Source of the DNA: Kitasatospora humi
GTDB lineage: Bacteria > Actinomycetota > Actinomycetes > Streptomycetales > Streptomycetaceae
Direction: 5' to 3'
Length of the DNA stretch: 42,823 nucleotides
Assembly: GCF_020907985.1 (NCBI RefSeq)
Contig: NZ_JAJJPA010000050.1
Span: 1-42,823, forward strand
Shown piece by piece: positions 8,200 through 16,532 of this stretch. Below the pieces are notes generated by a model. The model searched no databases and was not told the DNA's origin. It was given only the letters and a program-made list of their open reading frames with translations. The translations under genes and the position numbers were made by a program. Positions within the stretch are counted from its first letter, which is position 1. Each line of letters begins with the position of its first letter.

Positions 8200-9827
8200 A
8201 GGGCCGGCTCGTCGCCGGGCGCTACGAGCTGGCGATGCTCATCGGGCAGGGCGGCATGGGCCAGGTGTGGCTGGCGCACGACCGCACGCTGGACCGGCGG
8301 GTGGCCGTCAAACTGCTCCGGCCCGACCGGGCACCCGGAGCGGACGAGTCCGACGAGGTGCGGCGGCGCTTCGCCCGGGAGTGCCGGGTCACCGCGCAGG
8401 TGGACCACCCGGGGCTGGTCACCGTGCACGACGCGGCGAGCGACGGCGACGACCTCTACCTGGTCATGCAGTACGTCCAGGGCGCGGACCTGGCCGACCA
8501 CCTGGCCGAGCACGATCCTTACCCCTGGCCGTGGGCGGCCGCCGTGGCGGCGCAGCTCTGCCCGGTGCTGGCCGCCGTGCACGCGGTGCCGGCCGTGCAC
8601 CGCGACCTCAAGCCGCGCAACATCATGATCCGCCCCGACGGCACCGCGGTCGTGCTCGACCTCGGTGTCGCCGCCGTGCTGACGAATGACACCACCCGGC
8701 TCACCCTCACCGGGTCACCCATCGGCAGCCCGGTGTACATGGCGCCCGAGCAGGCGATGGGCGGTGCGGTCGGCCCGCGCGCCGACCTCTACGCCCTCGG
8801 CGTGATCCTGCACGAACTGCTGAGCGGCACCGTTCCGTTCGCCAGCCCCTCGCCGCTCGGCGTGCTGCACCAGCACGTCTACGAGCCGCCGCCGCCACTG
8901 CGCCGGATCCGGCCGGACACACCGGTGGCACTGGAGGCCCTGGTCCTGCGGCTGCTCGCCAAGGACCCACGGGACCGGCCGGCCGACGCCGCGGAGGTCC
9001 ACCGGGCGCTGGTGCCCCTGCTGCCCGGGCCGGACGCGGCCCGCCCCGACGGCTTCGAGCCGCCGATGGACCCGACCAGGCCGTTCCGGCTGCCGTACGC
9101 GCCCTGGCACGGCGGCCAGCCGCAGCAGTCGCCGCCCCCCGCGCCGGCTGCCGTTCCGTTCCCCACGCCGGCTGCCGTCCCGTTCCCCGCGCAGGTCGGC
9201 GGGCCGTCCCACGCGCTCAGCGCCGTCCCGTACCCCGCGCCCGCCGCTGTCCCGGCCCCCGCGCCGGCCGGCGGGCAGGCCGTGGGGAACGCGGATACGG
9301 CCGCGGCCGTCGAGGAGGCGAAGCGGCTGCTGGACGCAGGCCGGGTCAGCCAGGCGGCCGGCGTGCTCGGAAGCGCACTGTCGGCGGCCGAGCAGGCCCA
9401 CGGCCGGCACGCGCCCGTCGTCCACATGTTGCGGAAGCACTACGCCGCGACCCTGCTGGAGGACGGTCAGTTCCACGCCGCGCTCCCGCAGTTGCGGCTG
9501 CTGGGCGAGGAGCGCGCGGGGCAGGTCGGCCCGACCGACCCGCAGGTCCTGCGCTTCCGCGTCGAGGCGGCGCAGTGCCTGGAGCACCTCGGCGACCAGG
9601 TGTCGGCGCTCGCCGAGTACCAGGCGCTGCTGCCCCTGCTGGACCGGCATGCGGACGACGATCCGGCGCTCCTGCTGGAGGTCCGCCGCCGCACGGCGCA
9701 CCTGCTCATGGTGGCGGGTGACCACGCCGCGGCCCGGGCGGCCCTGCACGGGCTGCTCCTCGAAACCGAACGGCGCTACGGCCCGCACCACCCGCTCGCG
9801 GCCGAGACCCGGCGGGCCCTCGGCTGA
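8196..9827 (+). CDS. Ser/Thr protein kinase with C-terminal TPR-like domain
   Basis: This is a 543-residue Hanks-type kinase. It has the glycine loop GQGGMG (17-22), VAVK with Lys39, catalytic HRDLKPRN (Asp137), DLG in place of DFG (Asp155), and an APE motif. A Pro/Ala-rich linker runs about 290-365. The last 170 residues are alpha-helical and TPR-like (DAGRVSQAAGVLGSALSAAEQ, DGQFHAALPQLRLLGEE, AGDHAAARAALHGLL). No transmembrane helix and no PASTA domains are seen, unlike PknB. The start is GTG within GTGA, overlapping the membrane protein gene. Confidence 0.9.
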   Translation: MKGRLVAGRYELAMLIGQGGMGQVWLAHDRTLDRRVAVKLLRPDRAPGADESDEVRRRFARECRVTAQVDHPGLVTVHDAASDGDDLYLVMQYVQGADLADHLAEHDPYPWPWAAAVAAQLCPVLAAVHAVPAVHRDLKPRNIMIRPDGTAVVLDLGVAAVLTNDTTRLTLTGSPIGSPVYMAPEQAMGGAVGPRADLYALGVILHELLSGTVPFASPSPLGVLHQHVYEPPPPLRRIRPDTPVALEALVLRLLAKDPRDRPADAAEVHRALVPLLPGPDAARPDGFEPPMDPTRPFRLPYAPWHGGQPQQSPPPAPAAVPFPTPAAVPFPAQVGGPSHALSAVPYPAPAAVPAPAPAGGQAVGNADTAAAVEEAKRLLDAGRVSQAAGVLGSALSAAEQAHGRHAPVVHMLRKHYAATLLEDGQFHAALPQLRLLGEERAGQVGPTDPQVLRFRVEAAQCLEHLGDQVSALAEYQALLPLLDRHADDDPALLLEVRRRTAHLLMVAGDHAAARAALHGLLLETERRYGPHHPLAAETRRALG

Positions 9828-9924
9828 CGCGACCGACGGAAGGCCGGGCCGCCGCGCGGGGCACCGCCGCGCCCGTGAGCCGCCGGTCCGGGCGCCGGCC
9901 GCGTGCGGTCGCGTCCGGGCAGCC

Positions 9925-9999
9925 CCGACGCCGACGCCGACGAAGTGCGTCCGCTGTCCGCAGACGCCGTCCGCAGACGCTGTCCGCTGTCCGCCGTCC
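9925..9999. repeat. Short simple repeats (CCGACG x3, then GTCCGC-rich units)
   Basis: Three CCGACG hexamers (9925-9942) are followed by repeated GTCCGCTGTCCGC and GTCCGCAGACGC units in the gap after the kinase gene. Probably slippage-derived; no gene is seen. Confidence 0.6.
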
Positions 10000-10021
10000 G
10001 ACGAGCGCCGCCAAGCCCGAC

Positions 10022-10047
10022 GCCCGGCACGCCACGACGTGCCGGGC
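10022..10047. terminator. Bidirectional terminator between kinase and NTF2-fold genes
   Basis: GCCCGGCAC and GTGCCGGGC form a perfect 9-bp stem with an 8-nt loop, between two converging genes. Confidence 0.8.
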
Positions 10048-10056
10048 TGACCCGGT

Positions 10057-10593
10057 TCAGCGGCGGCCCCAGCCGGGCGGCGGGGCGATCTTGCCGGGCA
10101 TGATGCGGGAGTACTCGATGTTGCGCGAGCAGAGGGTGGGCGTCGCGAAGTCGAGGATGTTGGTCTCGATCAGGGTGACCCAGCCCATGGTGCCGTCGGT
10201 GTCGGACGGCACCTGCATGGTCACCCAGATCTCGATGGCCGCCCGGTTGCCGGAGACGATGGGCGTGCCCTGGAGCCCGGACATGCCGGCCTGGGGCGCG
10301 GTGACGCCGACCCAGTAGTCGTGGATCTCCTTGCTCCCGTGGAACATCTGGTCGGACACGGACGGGACGGACTGGTACTCGGCGTCGGGGGTGAAGAGCC
10401 GCACGACGGCGTCCGCGTCCTTGGTCTGCCAGGCCTTGAGGTAGGCGGCCATCCAGCGGGTCACGTCGTGCTCGCGCAGTGTCGGGGTGTGGGCGGCGGC
10501 GGCCGGGACCGCCGTGGCGGCGACGACGGCCGCGGGCACCGCGGTCGCCAGGCCCACGCGGAGCATCGTGCGGCGGTCGGGGAGAGCGGGCAT
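10057..10593 (-). CDS. Tat-exported SnoaL/NTF2-fold protein
   Basis: The 178-residue protein opens with a twin-arginine-like signal (DRRTMLRVGLATA, then an Ala-rich h-region to about residue 33). The mature part is a SnoaL/NTF2-like domain: WMAAYLKAWQTKDADAVVRL, FTPDAEYQSVP, then strands ending in W/E-rich segments. The family includes cyclases, isomerases and many uncharacterised proteins; no specific reaction can be assigned. ATG at 10593 is preceded by GGAGGAA at good spacing, which decides it against the longer frame to 10638. Confidence 0.8.
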   Translation of the reverse strand: MPALPDRRTMLRVGLATAVPAAVVAATAVPAAAAHTPTLREHDVTRWMAAYLKAWQTKDADAVVRLFTPDAEYQSVPSVSDQMFHGSKEIHDYWVGVTAPQAGMSGLQGTPIVSGNRAAIEIWVTMQVPSDTDGTMGWVTLIETNILDFATPTLCSRNIEYSRIMPGKIAPPPGWGRR

Positions 10594-10785
10594 GGTGCGG
10601 TTCCTCCTGGGGGGTCGGCGGACGGCTCGCGGTGGCACCGGGGGCGGGCGGCACGCGGGGAGGACGCGGAAAGGGAAGGGTGTGCCGTCGGGGAGTGATG
10701 CGCCCGGTGCGCCGGATCAGGATAGGGCGGACCTCGCGGGGTGGCGGCGTTGCTGCTCGAACTCCCGATCACAGCGTTCAGTTGA

Positions 10786-10813
10786 TGCAGTATCGACGCG
10801 CAAACATACTGCA
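10786..10813. promoter_or_regulatory. Inverted-repeat operator candidate upstream of the TIGR03086 gene
   Basis: TGCAGTAT and ATACTGCA are perfect 8-bp arms separated by 12 nt, in an AT-richer patch 61 nt before the gene at 10875. Spacing fits a dimeric regulator. The regulator is unknown. Confidence 0.5.
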
Positions 10814-10874
10814 CGACCGTTCGGTTATGAGATAGCGTCAGGGATCGACGGAAGCCGAAGAGAAGGGGAGCGCG

Positions 10875-11471
10875 ATGGACATCCGAACCCTGCACGTCCG
10901 GGCGCTGGAGCTGGCCACCGAGGTGGTCGACCAGGTCACCGCCGACCAGCTGTGGCGGCCCACGCCCTGCGCCGACTGGCGGTTGGGGGAGTTGCTGGCG
11001 CACATGATCGGCCAGAACCACGGGTTCGCGGCGGCCGCCCGGGGCCTGGGGGACGACCTCCACCAGTGGCGCGACCGCCCCTTCCCCGGGACGCCGGCGC
11101 GCAGTTGGGCGGTCTCGGTCGCCGACGTCGTCGAGGCCTTCGCCACCGCCGCTGCGCCGCTGCGGCTCCCGGAGGTGCGGCCCGGCCTGGACATCCCCGT
11201 CGAGACCGCCGTCTCCTTCCACCACCTCGACACCCTGGTGCACGCCTGGGACGTGGCGGTCACGCTCGGCCTGCCGTTCGAGCCACCGCAGGAGCAGGCC
11301 CGGGCGGTCCTGGCGGTGGCTGCCCGGGTGCCCGCCGGTCCGGACGACCGCCGGCCCGGCGGGTCCTTCGGCGGGGTGCTGGCGCCCGGCGCCGGCGCGT
11401 CGGAGTTCCACCGGGCGCTCGCCCTGCTCGGCCGGGACCCCGCCTGGCAGCCGGTGGGGCAGCCGGTGTGA
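10875..11471 (+). CDS. TIGR03086-type metal-binding protein (DinB/mycothiol-dependent isomerase fold)
   Basis: This 198-residue protein belongs to the actinobacterial TIGR03086 group, related to DinB and to the N-terminal domain of mycothiol-dependent maleylpyruvate isomerase. Diagnostic pieces are PTPCADWRLGELLAHMIGQN, with the first metal-ligand-type His, and FHHLDTLVHAWDVAV with further His. The substrate is unknown; thiol or xenobiotic chemistry is the usual guess. ATG at 10875 follows AGGGGAGCGCG. It converges with the LtrA gene with only 7 bp between stops. Confidence 0.85.
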   Translation: MDIRTLHVRALELATEVVDQVTADQLWRPTPCADWRLGELLAHMIGQNHGFAAAARGLGDDLHQWRDRPFPGTPARSWAVSVADVVEAFATAAAPLRLPEVRPGLDIPVETAVSFHHLDTLVHAWDVAVTLGLPFEPPQEQARAVLAVAARVPAGPDDRRPGGSFGGVLAPGAGASEFHRALALLGRDPAWQPVGQPV

Positions 11472-11478
11472 CGACTGG

Positions 11479-12612
11479 TCAGCGGGCGAGTTCCTCGTAG
11501 CCGAACAGGCCGGCCAGCAGCACGGCGATGACGGCGGTCTGGGCCGCCCCGCAGAACTGGTGGCCCAGCAGCGTGGTGGCCCCGATCACCGGGGCGGCCA
11601 CCAGCCGGGGCAGTTGGGGCGCCAGTCCCAGGGTCCGCCGGATCGCCGCGTTGGTGACCAGGTAGAGCATCACCCCGCCGGCCAGCGCGCCGGCGAACTG
11701 CCAGCTCAGCGGCGCGGTCGGGGCGCCCAACGCGGCCCGGATGCCGGCCGTGAAGAGCAGCACCCCGAGCAGCAGCCCGTAGTGGCCGACGTTGTAGACG
11801 TTGACCGCGATCCGGTTGCGCACGTCGTCCGGCAGCCCCGACAGCACCCGCTCGGCCTGCTCGTCGTCGTCGTGCCCGAAGTACGCCCACCAGAGCGCGA
11901 CGCAGACCGCCAGCGCGAGCAGCGCCGTGGCCAGCGGGCCGGCCTCCAGGGTCGCGGCGCCGGTGCCCAGGGCGATCACCGACTCGCCGAAGGCGATGAT
12001 GATCACCAGGCCGTGCCGCTCCACGAAGTGGTCGGCGCGCAACTGGAAGTTGGGCAGGTCGACCAGCCGCGGGATGACGAACTGCAGGGCGAAGGCCAGT
12101 ACCCACAGGCTGAGTTGGGCCGATCCGGTGAGGAATCCGCCGAACACCACCAGGCCCGCGTTCACCGTGTTGAGCAGCCCCATCCGCACCACCGAGTGCC
12201 CGGCCACGCCGTGCACCGCGAACAGCCCGGTGTGCAGGGCCACCACGACCAGGTAGGCCCAGCCGAAGGCGACGCCCTCGCCCTCGAAGGCGTGCGGAAT
12301 GGTCAGCGCGATCACCAGGAAGCTCACCATGGTGAGCAGCAGCAGCCCGCGCCGCGGGTGGGTGTGGGGCGGCATCGCGTTGGTGGCCCAGGTGAAGGCG
12401 TCGTACATCCACCAGATGATGGCGAGCACCACCATCACCCGCAGCAGCCCGGACGGGTCGAGGTGGTGCACCAGGCTGGTGCTCAACTGGGTGATGGTGA
12501 AGACGAAGACGAGATCGAGGAAGAGCTCCAGCGGCGAGACCCTGAGCGTGTCCGGCTGAAGCGTGTCGGATTCGGTGGTCACTTCGGTGGTCACTTCCGG
12601 AGTATCGGCCAC
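11479..12612 (-). CDS. LtrA (low temperature requirement A) family membrane protein
   Basis: The 377-residue protein is polytopic, with roughly ten helices. LtrA hallmarks are visible: SPLELFLDLVFVFTITQLS near the N-terminus, then IIWWMYDAFTWATN, and a later conserved HGLVIIIAFGESVIALG. The molecular function of the family is unknown. A short Thr/Glu repeat precedes the first helix. It lies 46 bp downstream of the AraC gene on the same strand and may be co-transcribed. Confidence 0.9.
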   Translation of the reverse strand: MADTPEVTTEVTTESDTLQPDTLRVSPLELFLDLVFVFTITQLSTSLVHHLDPSGLLRVMVVLAIIWWMYDAFTWATNAMPPHTHPRRGLLLLTMVSFLVIALTIPHAFEGEGVAFGWAYLVVVALHTGLFAVHGVAGHSVVRMGLLNTVNAGLVVFGGFLTGSAQLSLWVLAFALQFVIPRLVDLPNFQLRADHFVERHGLVIIIAFGESVIALGTGAATLEAGPLATALLALAVCVALWWAYFGHDDDEQAERVLSGLPDDVRNRIAVNVYNVGHYGLLLGVLLFTAGIRAALGAPTAPLSWQFAGALAGGVMLYLVTNAAIRRTLGLAPQLPRLVAAPVIGATTLLGHQFCGAAQTAVIAVLLAGLFGYEELAR

Positions 12613-12658
12613 GCGTTCGCCAACCGGTGCCAGGGGGTGCCGGGTGACGGCAGGTCAG

Positions 12659-13492
12659 TCAGTCGGCGCAGTGCGGCCGTTCGCGCCCGCCCGCCCGCCG
12701 GAACCCGGTGGGCGCCATGCCGACCCGGCGGGTGAACAGCCGGGTGAAGTACGCCGGGTCGTGGTAGCCGACCGCCTGGGACACCTCGCGCACCGAGTGG
12801 TCGGTGGCGAGCAGCAGCCGCTTGGCCCGGGAGAGCCGGGCCCGCAGGATGTACTCCTTCGGCGTGGCCCCGGTGGCCCGCTGAACCTCGCCGCGCAGCG
12901 CCGCCTCGTCGAGCCCGAGCCGCCGGGCGTGCTCGCCCACGCTGACCGGTTCCACGGCGTGCTCGTCCAGGTAGCGGACCACCTGGGAGAGGTCGGCGTC
13001 CACCCGGCCGACCAGCAGCTGGGCGAGCAGCTGGTGGACCAGGGCGGCCGCCACCACGTCGCGGTGCGCCGCGCCGCTGCGCACCGCCATGGTCAGCCGG
13101 TCGAAGACCCGCAGCAGCTCCCGCACACCGGGACCGAGCGGCACCACGGGGTGCTCCCGGTCCAGGCCGCCGAGCGCCTCGTGGGCCCCGGCCGCCGGTC
13201 CGTCGAACAGCACCCAGCGCTCCGACCAGCCCACCGGGTCCGGCTGGTAGGCGTGGTAGAGCCCGGGGAAGACCACGAAGGCCGCGGGCGCCCGCACCGG
13301 CAGCCGGCGGCGCGGCCGGTCGCCCCACTCCAGCCAGCCGGCGCCCCGGGTGACCAGCATCAGGCCGTAGCAGTTCAGCACCCGGCCGTCGAACTCCATC
13401 CGCCGCACCTGCTGCCAGCCCACGCCCAGGCAGACCAGCCCGAGCCTGCGGTGCTCCGCGGACGGGGTCAGGTACTGCGCGAAGCTGCGCAC
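12659..13492 (-). CDS. AraC/XylS-family regulator, likely of the adjacent beta-galactosidase
   Basis: The 277-residue protein has an N-terminal cupin-like sugar-binding half and a C-terminal double helix-turn-helix. The latter includes SVGEHARRLGLDEAALRGEVQ and the AraC signature HSVREVSQAVGYHDPAYFTRLF. GTG at 13492 with GGAGG 4 nt upstream is chosen; the longer frame to 13660 encodes low-complexity N-terminal sequence. It is divergent from the GH35 gene, the standard arrangement for a local carbohydrate-responsive regulator. The inducer is not deducible, though a galactoside is natural. Confidence 0.85.
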   Translation of the reverse strand: MRSFAQYLTPSAEHRRLGLVCLGVGWQQVRRMEFDGRVLNCYGLMLVTRGAGWLEWGDRPRRRLPVRAPAAFVVFPGLYHAYQPDPVGWSERWVLFDGPAAGAHEALGGLDREHPVVPLGPGVRELLRVFDRLTMAVRSGAAHRDVVAAALVHQLLAQLLVGRVDADLSQVVRYLDEHAVEPVSVGEHARRLGLDEAALRGEVQRATGATPKEYILRARLSRAKRLLLATDHSVREVSQAVGYHDPAYFTRLFTRRVGMAPTGFRRAGGRERPHCAD

Positions 13493-13547
13493 GGGGCCTC
13501 CTGGCGCGTCCTGGAAGGGAGCACCAGGATGCCGCCGAGGCCCTCGG

Positions 13548-13610
13548 AAAGTCCAAGGGGATGGACAACGGCCGTGGTCAGCGCGGTGCACCGGGTCGAG
13601 GGGAAGTCCA
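13548..13610. promoter_or_regulatory. AAGTCCA half-sites, possible AraC-type operator
   Basis: AAAGTCCA (13548-13555) and AAGTCCA (13604-13610) are direct repeats in the 209-bp divergent gap. The first also forms GTCCA-N6-TGGAC. Direct half-sites are typical for AraC-family proteins, but this is pattern-level evidence only. Confidence 0.35.
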
Positions 13611-13701
13611 TGGTCTGCTGGAGAGGAGTTCAAGCGGGGCCCCGTGCCGTCCGCGAGCACGGAGCCTGCCCGGGAACACGACCGTGAGGAGTCCGCTGCC
13701 G

Positions 13702-15471
13702 ATGCCCAGCCTGACCTACGACCGGGACGGCTTCGCCCTGGACGGCGCGCCGCTGCGGATCCTCTCCGGCGCCCTGCACTACTTCCGGGTGCTGCCCGAG
13801 CAGTGGGAGGACCGGCTCGCCCTGCTGCGCGCGATGGGCCTCAACACCGTGGAGACCTACGTGCCGTGGAACCTGCACGAGCCGAGACCGGGGCGGTACG
13901 ACTTCACCGGCCGGCTCGACCTGGCGGCCTTCCTGCGGGCCGCCGAGCGCCAGGGCCTGCACGCCCTGGTCCGGCCCGGCCCGTACATCTGCGCCGAGTG
14001 GGAGTTCGGCGGGCTGCCGGCCTGGCTGCTGAAGGACCCGGGGATCCGGCTGCGCTGCGGCCATCCCGGCTACCTGGCCGCCGTGGACCGCTGGTTCGAC
14101 GAGCTGCTGCCCCGGCTGCTCCCGCTGCTCGTCGAGGCCGGCGGGCCGGTGCTGGCGCTCCAGGTGGAGAACGAGTACGGCTCCTACGGCACCGACGGCG
14201 ACTACCTGCGCCACCTCGCCGACGGGCTGCGCCGGCGCGGCGTCCGGAGCCTGCTGTTCACCTCGGACGGCCCGGAGCACCCGATGCTCCAGGGCGGCAC
14301 CCTGGCGGGTGTGCTGCCGACCGCCAACTTCGGCGACCGGACGGCGGAGTCCTTCGCGGTGCTGCGCGAGTACGCCCCGGACGCGCCGCCGGTCTGCATG
14401 GAGTTCTGGAACGGCTGGTTCGACTACTGGGGCGAGCCGCACCACACCAGGGACGCGGCGGACGCCGCCCGGGTGCTCGACGAGATGCTCGCGGCCGGCG
14501 CCTCGGTCAACCTCTACATGGCCCACGGCGGCACCAACTTCGGATTGCTGAACGGGGCCAACCTCACCGACGGCCGCCTGGAGCCGACCGTCACCAGCTA
14601 CGACTACGACGCCGCGATCAGCGAGGACGGCCGGCCGACCGCCAAGTTCTGGGCGTTCCGCGAAGTGCTCGGCAAGTACACCGAGCTGCCGCCGCCGCCC
14701 GCCGACCGGGAGCCCGAACGGCTGGCCCCGCGCACCCTGTCGCTGGGCGATCCGCGTCCGCTGCTCGACCTGGCGGTGGCGGGCGTCGAGCCGGTGCGGG
14801 CGCCCTACCCGCTGGCCATGGAGGAACTCGACCAGTCCTACGGCCTGTTGCTCTACCGCTGCCGGGTCAGCGGGCCCCGGGGGACCGAGGAGCTGGTGGT
14901 GGACGGCCTGGGCGACCGGGCCCAGGTGTTCCTGGACGGCCGCCCGATCGGGGTGCTGGACCGCACCGGCCGCACCGGTGGCCCGGTCGAACTGGCGGTC
15001 CCGGCCGGCGGCGCCTGGCTCGACCTGCTGGTGGAGAACCTGGGCCGGGCCAACTACGGTCCCGGGCTGGCCGATCGCAAGGGCATCACCGGCGGGGTGC
15101 GGCTGGGCCGGCAGTTCCTGATGGGCTGGCAGATGTTCCCGCTGCCGCTGGACGACCCCGCCGCCCTCCCGGACGTGCCCGGCGGCGCCGATCCCCAGCC
15201 CGGCCAACCGGTGCTGCGCGGCGCCGAGTTCGAGGTGGAGCAGCCGGCCGACGCCTTCGTGCACACCGCAGGCCACGGCAAGGGCCTGTGCTGGGTGAAC
15301 GGCTTCCTGCTCGGCCGGTTCTGGGACATCGGCCCGCAGCAGACCCTCTACCTCCCCGCCCCGCTGCTGCGGCCCGGCCGCAACGAGCTGGTGCTGCTGG
15401 AGCTCGACGGGCCGCGCGGCGACGGCCTCGACCTGGTGGCCGAACCGGTTCTGGACCGGCTCGGCGGCTGA
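13702..15471 (+). CDS. Beta-galactosidase, glycoside hydrolase family 35
   Basis: This is a 589-residue GH35 retaining beta-galactosidase. The TIM barrel (about 1-330) begins with LSGALHYFRV and NTVETYVPWNLHEP. The acid/base is Glu158 in QVENEYGSY and the nucleophile is Glu234 in MEFWNGWFDYWG. The FMAHGGTNFG-like motif reads YMAHGGTNFG. Two jelly-roll beta domains follow, ending in CWVNGFLLGRFWDIGPQQTLYLP. There is no signal peptide, so it is probably cytoplasmic and acts on imported galactosides. ATG at 13702 has GAGGAG upstream; GTG at 13684 is an in-frame alternative. Confidence 0.92.
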   Translation: MPSLTYDRDGFALDGAPLRILSGALHYFRVLPEQWEDRLALLRAMGLNTVETYVPWNLHEPRPGRYDFTGRLDLAAFLRAAERQGLHALVRPGPYICAEWEFGGLPAWLLKDPGIRLRCGHPGYLAAVDRWFDELLPRLLPLLVEAGGPVLALQVENEYGSYGTDGDYLRHLADGLRRRGVRSLLFTSDGPEHPMLQGGTLAGVLPTANFGDRTAESFAVLREYAPDAPPVCMEFWNGWFDYWGEPHHTRDAADAARVLDEMLAAGASVNLYMAHGGTNFGLLNGANLTDGRLEPTVTSYDYDAAISEDGRPTAKFWAFREVLGKYTELPPPPADREPERLAPRTLSLGDPRPLLDLAVAGVEPVRAPYPLAMEELDQSYGLLLYRCRVSGPRGTEELVVDGLGDRAQVFLDGRPIGVLDRTGRTGGPVELAVPAGGAWLDLLVENLGRANYGPGLADRKGITGGVRLGRQFLMGWQMFPLPLDDPAALPDVPGGADPQPGQPVLRGAEFEVEQPADAFVHTAGHGKGLCWVNGFLLGRFWDIGPQQTLYLPAPLLRPGRNELVLLELDGPRGDGLDLVAEPVLDRLGG

Positions 15472-15612
15472 TCGGCCACCAGGCGCGCCGGAGGCGAGCG
15501 GCTGATCGGCCACCAGCCCGCCGGACGCGGGCGGTTGGTCGGTCACCAGGGGCGCCGGACGCGGGCCGGTGGTTGACGGTCAGGCCGCTGGACGCGGGCA
15601 GCTGGTTGGCGG
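15472..15612. repeat. Degenerate 32-36-bp tandem repeats between convergent genes
   Basis: Four to five imperfect copies start CTGATCGGCCACCAG or TTGGTCGGTCACCAG and end in CCGGACGCGGGCGG-like sequence. They fill the space between the GH35 stop and the SDR stop. No gene or classical terminator stem stands out. Confidence 0.7.
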
Positions 15613-16392
15613 TCAAGCCTGCCTGGTCGGCAGCACGATCGCCTGGCGGAGGTTCACCGCGGGCCGGCGGCTGGTCGTCCAGGCGATCAGGTCGGCGATG
15701 TCCTCGGCCGTCAGTGACTCGATCGCCTCGAACATGCCGGCCAGCTGGTCGGCGAGTTCGGGGTTGGCGACGCCGTCTGCCAGCTCGGTGTCGGTCAGGC
15801 CGGGTTCGACGTTGGTCACCCGGACGTCCAACGGGCCGAACTCGGTGCGCAGCACGGCGGACAGGTGGCTCAGCGCCGCCTTGGTCGCGCCGTACACCGC
15901 GTAGCCGGGGAACGGCACGTGGGCGCCGATCGAGGAGACGTTGACCAGGTCGGCGGTGCGGCCCCCGGCGGCGGCCGCCACCAGGTCGGCGCGGAAGGCG
16001 TGGATCACCCGCAGCGCGCCGGTCAGGTTGGTGTCGATCATCCGGGCCCAGTCCCCGTCGGGCTCCGCGCGCGGGTGCGCGACGGCCACCGGGTTGGGCA
16101 GCATCACGCCGGCCGCGTTGACCACCAGGTCGACCTGGCCCCAGGCTCGGTGAACGGCGGCGGCGGCCCGGTCGACCGACCGCTGGTCGGTGACGTCCAC
16201 CGGGACGGCCAGGGCCCGGCCGCCGACCCCGGTGATCGCGGCGGCCAGGGCGTCGAGCCGGTCGGCCCGGCGGGCCAGCAGGGCCACCCGGGCGCCGTTG
16301 GCGGCGAGTAGCCGGGCGGTGGCCTCGCCCATGCCGGAGGCGGCTCCGGTGATCACGGCGGTGCGGTCGGCGAGTGCGGGGTAGTGGGACAC
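15613..16392 (-). CDS. Short-chain dehydrogenase/reductase
   Basis: The 259-residue classical SDR has the cofactor motif TGAASGMG, NAAG, and catalytic Ser in NVSSIGAHVP with Tyr and Lys in YAVYGATK. The substrate is unknown. GTG at 16392 has GGAG at 6-nt spacing and starts right at the Rossmann fold; the longer frame to 16509 would add a non-conserved leader covering the promoter region. It is divergent from an XRE-MltR regulator, the common pairing in which the regulator represses the SDR. Confidence 0.88.
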   Translation of the reverse strand: MSHYPALADRTAVITGAASGMGEATARLLAANGARVALLARRADRLDALAAAITGVGGRALAVPVDVTDQRSVDRAAAAVHRAWGQVDLVVNAAGVMLPNPVAVAHPRAEPDGDWARMIDTNLTGALRVIHAFRADLVAAAAGGRTADLVNVSSIGAHVPFPGYAVYGATKAALSHLSAVLRTEFGPLDVRVTNVEPGLTDTELADGVANPELADQLAGMFEAIESLTAEDIADLIAWTTSRRPAVNLRQAIVLPTRQA

Positions 16393-16472
16393 GTGGGGCT
16401 CCGTATCGAAGGGGGCGGTCGGTTGGTGCTCCTCGATGCTGCGGCGGCCCGGCGGCCGGACCCAGGGTGGTG

Positions 16473-16501
16473 TTGAACCTGGGTCTGCCACAACCAGGAT
16501 C
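16473..16501 (+). promoter_or_regulatory. Promoter of the XRE-MltR/ogt operon
   Basis: TTGAAC (16473-16478), a 17-nt spacer and AGGATC (16496-16501) place transcription start about 25 nt before the ATG. CCTGG and CCAGG arms flank the spacer and could be the autoregulatory operator shared with the divergent SDR gene. Confidence 0.5.
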
Positions 16502-16532
16502 CGGGTCACCCGGGCGGCCTAGGCTGGGGGCC

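Noticed and set aside
5519..9827. Phage growth limitation (Pgl) or BREX-like system
   Set aside because: Methylase and kinase are adjacent, but a hairpin separates them and no PglZ, PglY or ATPase partner is present.
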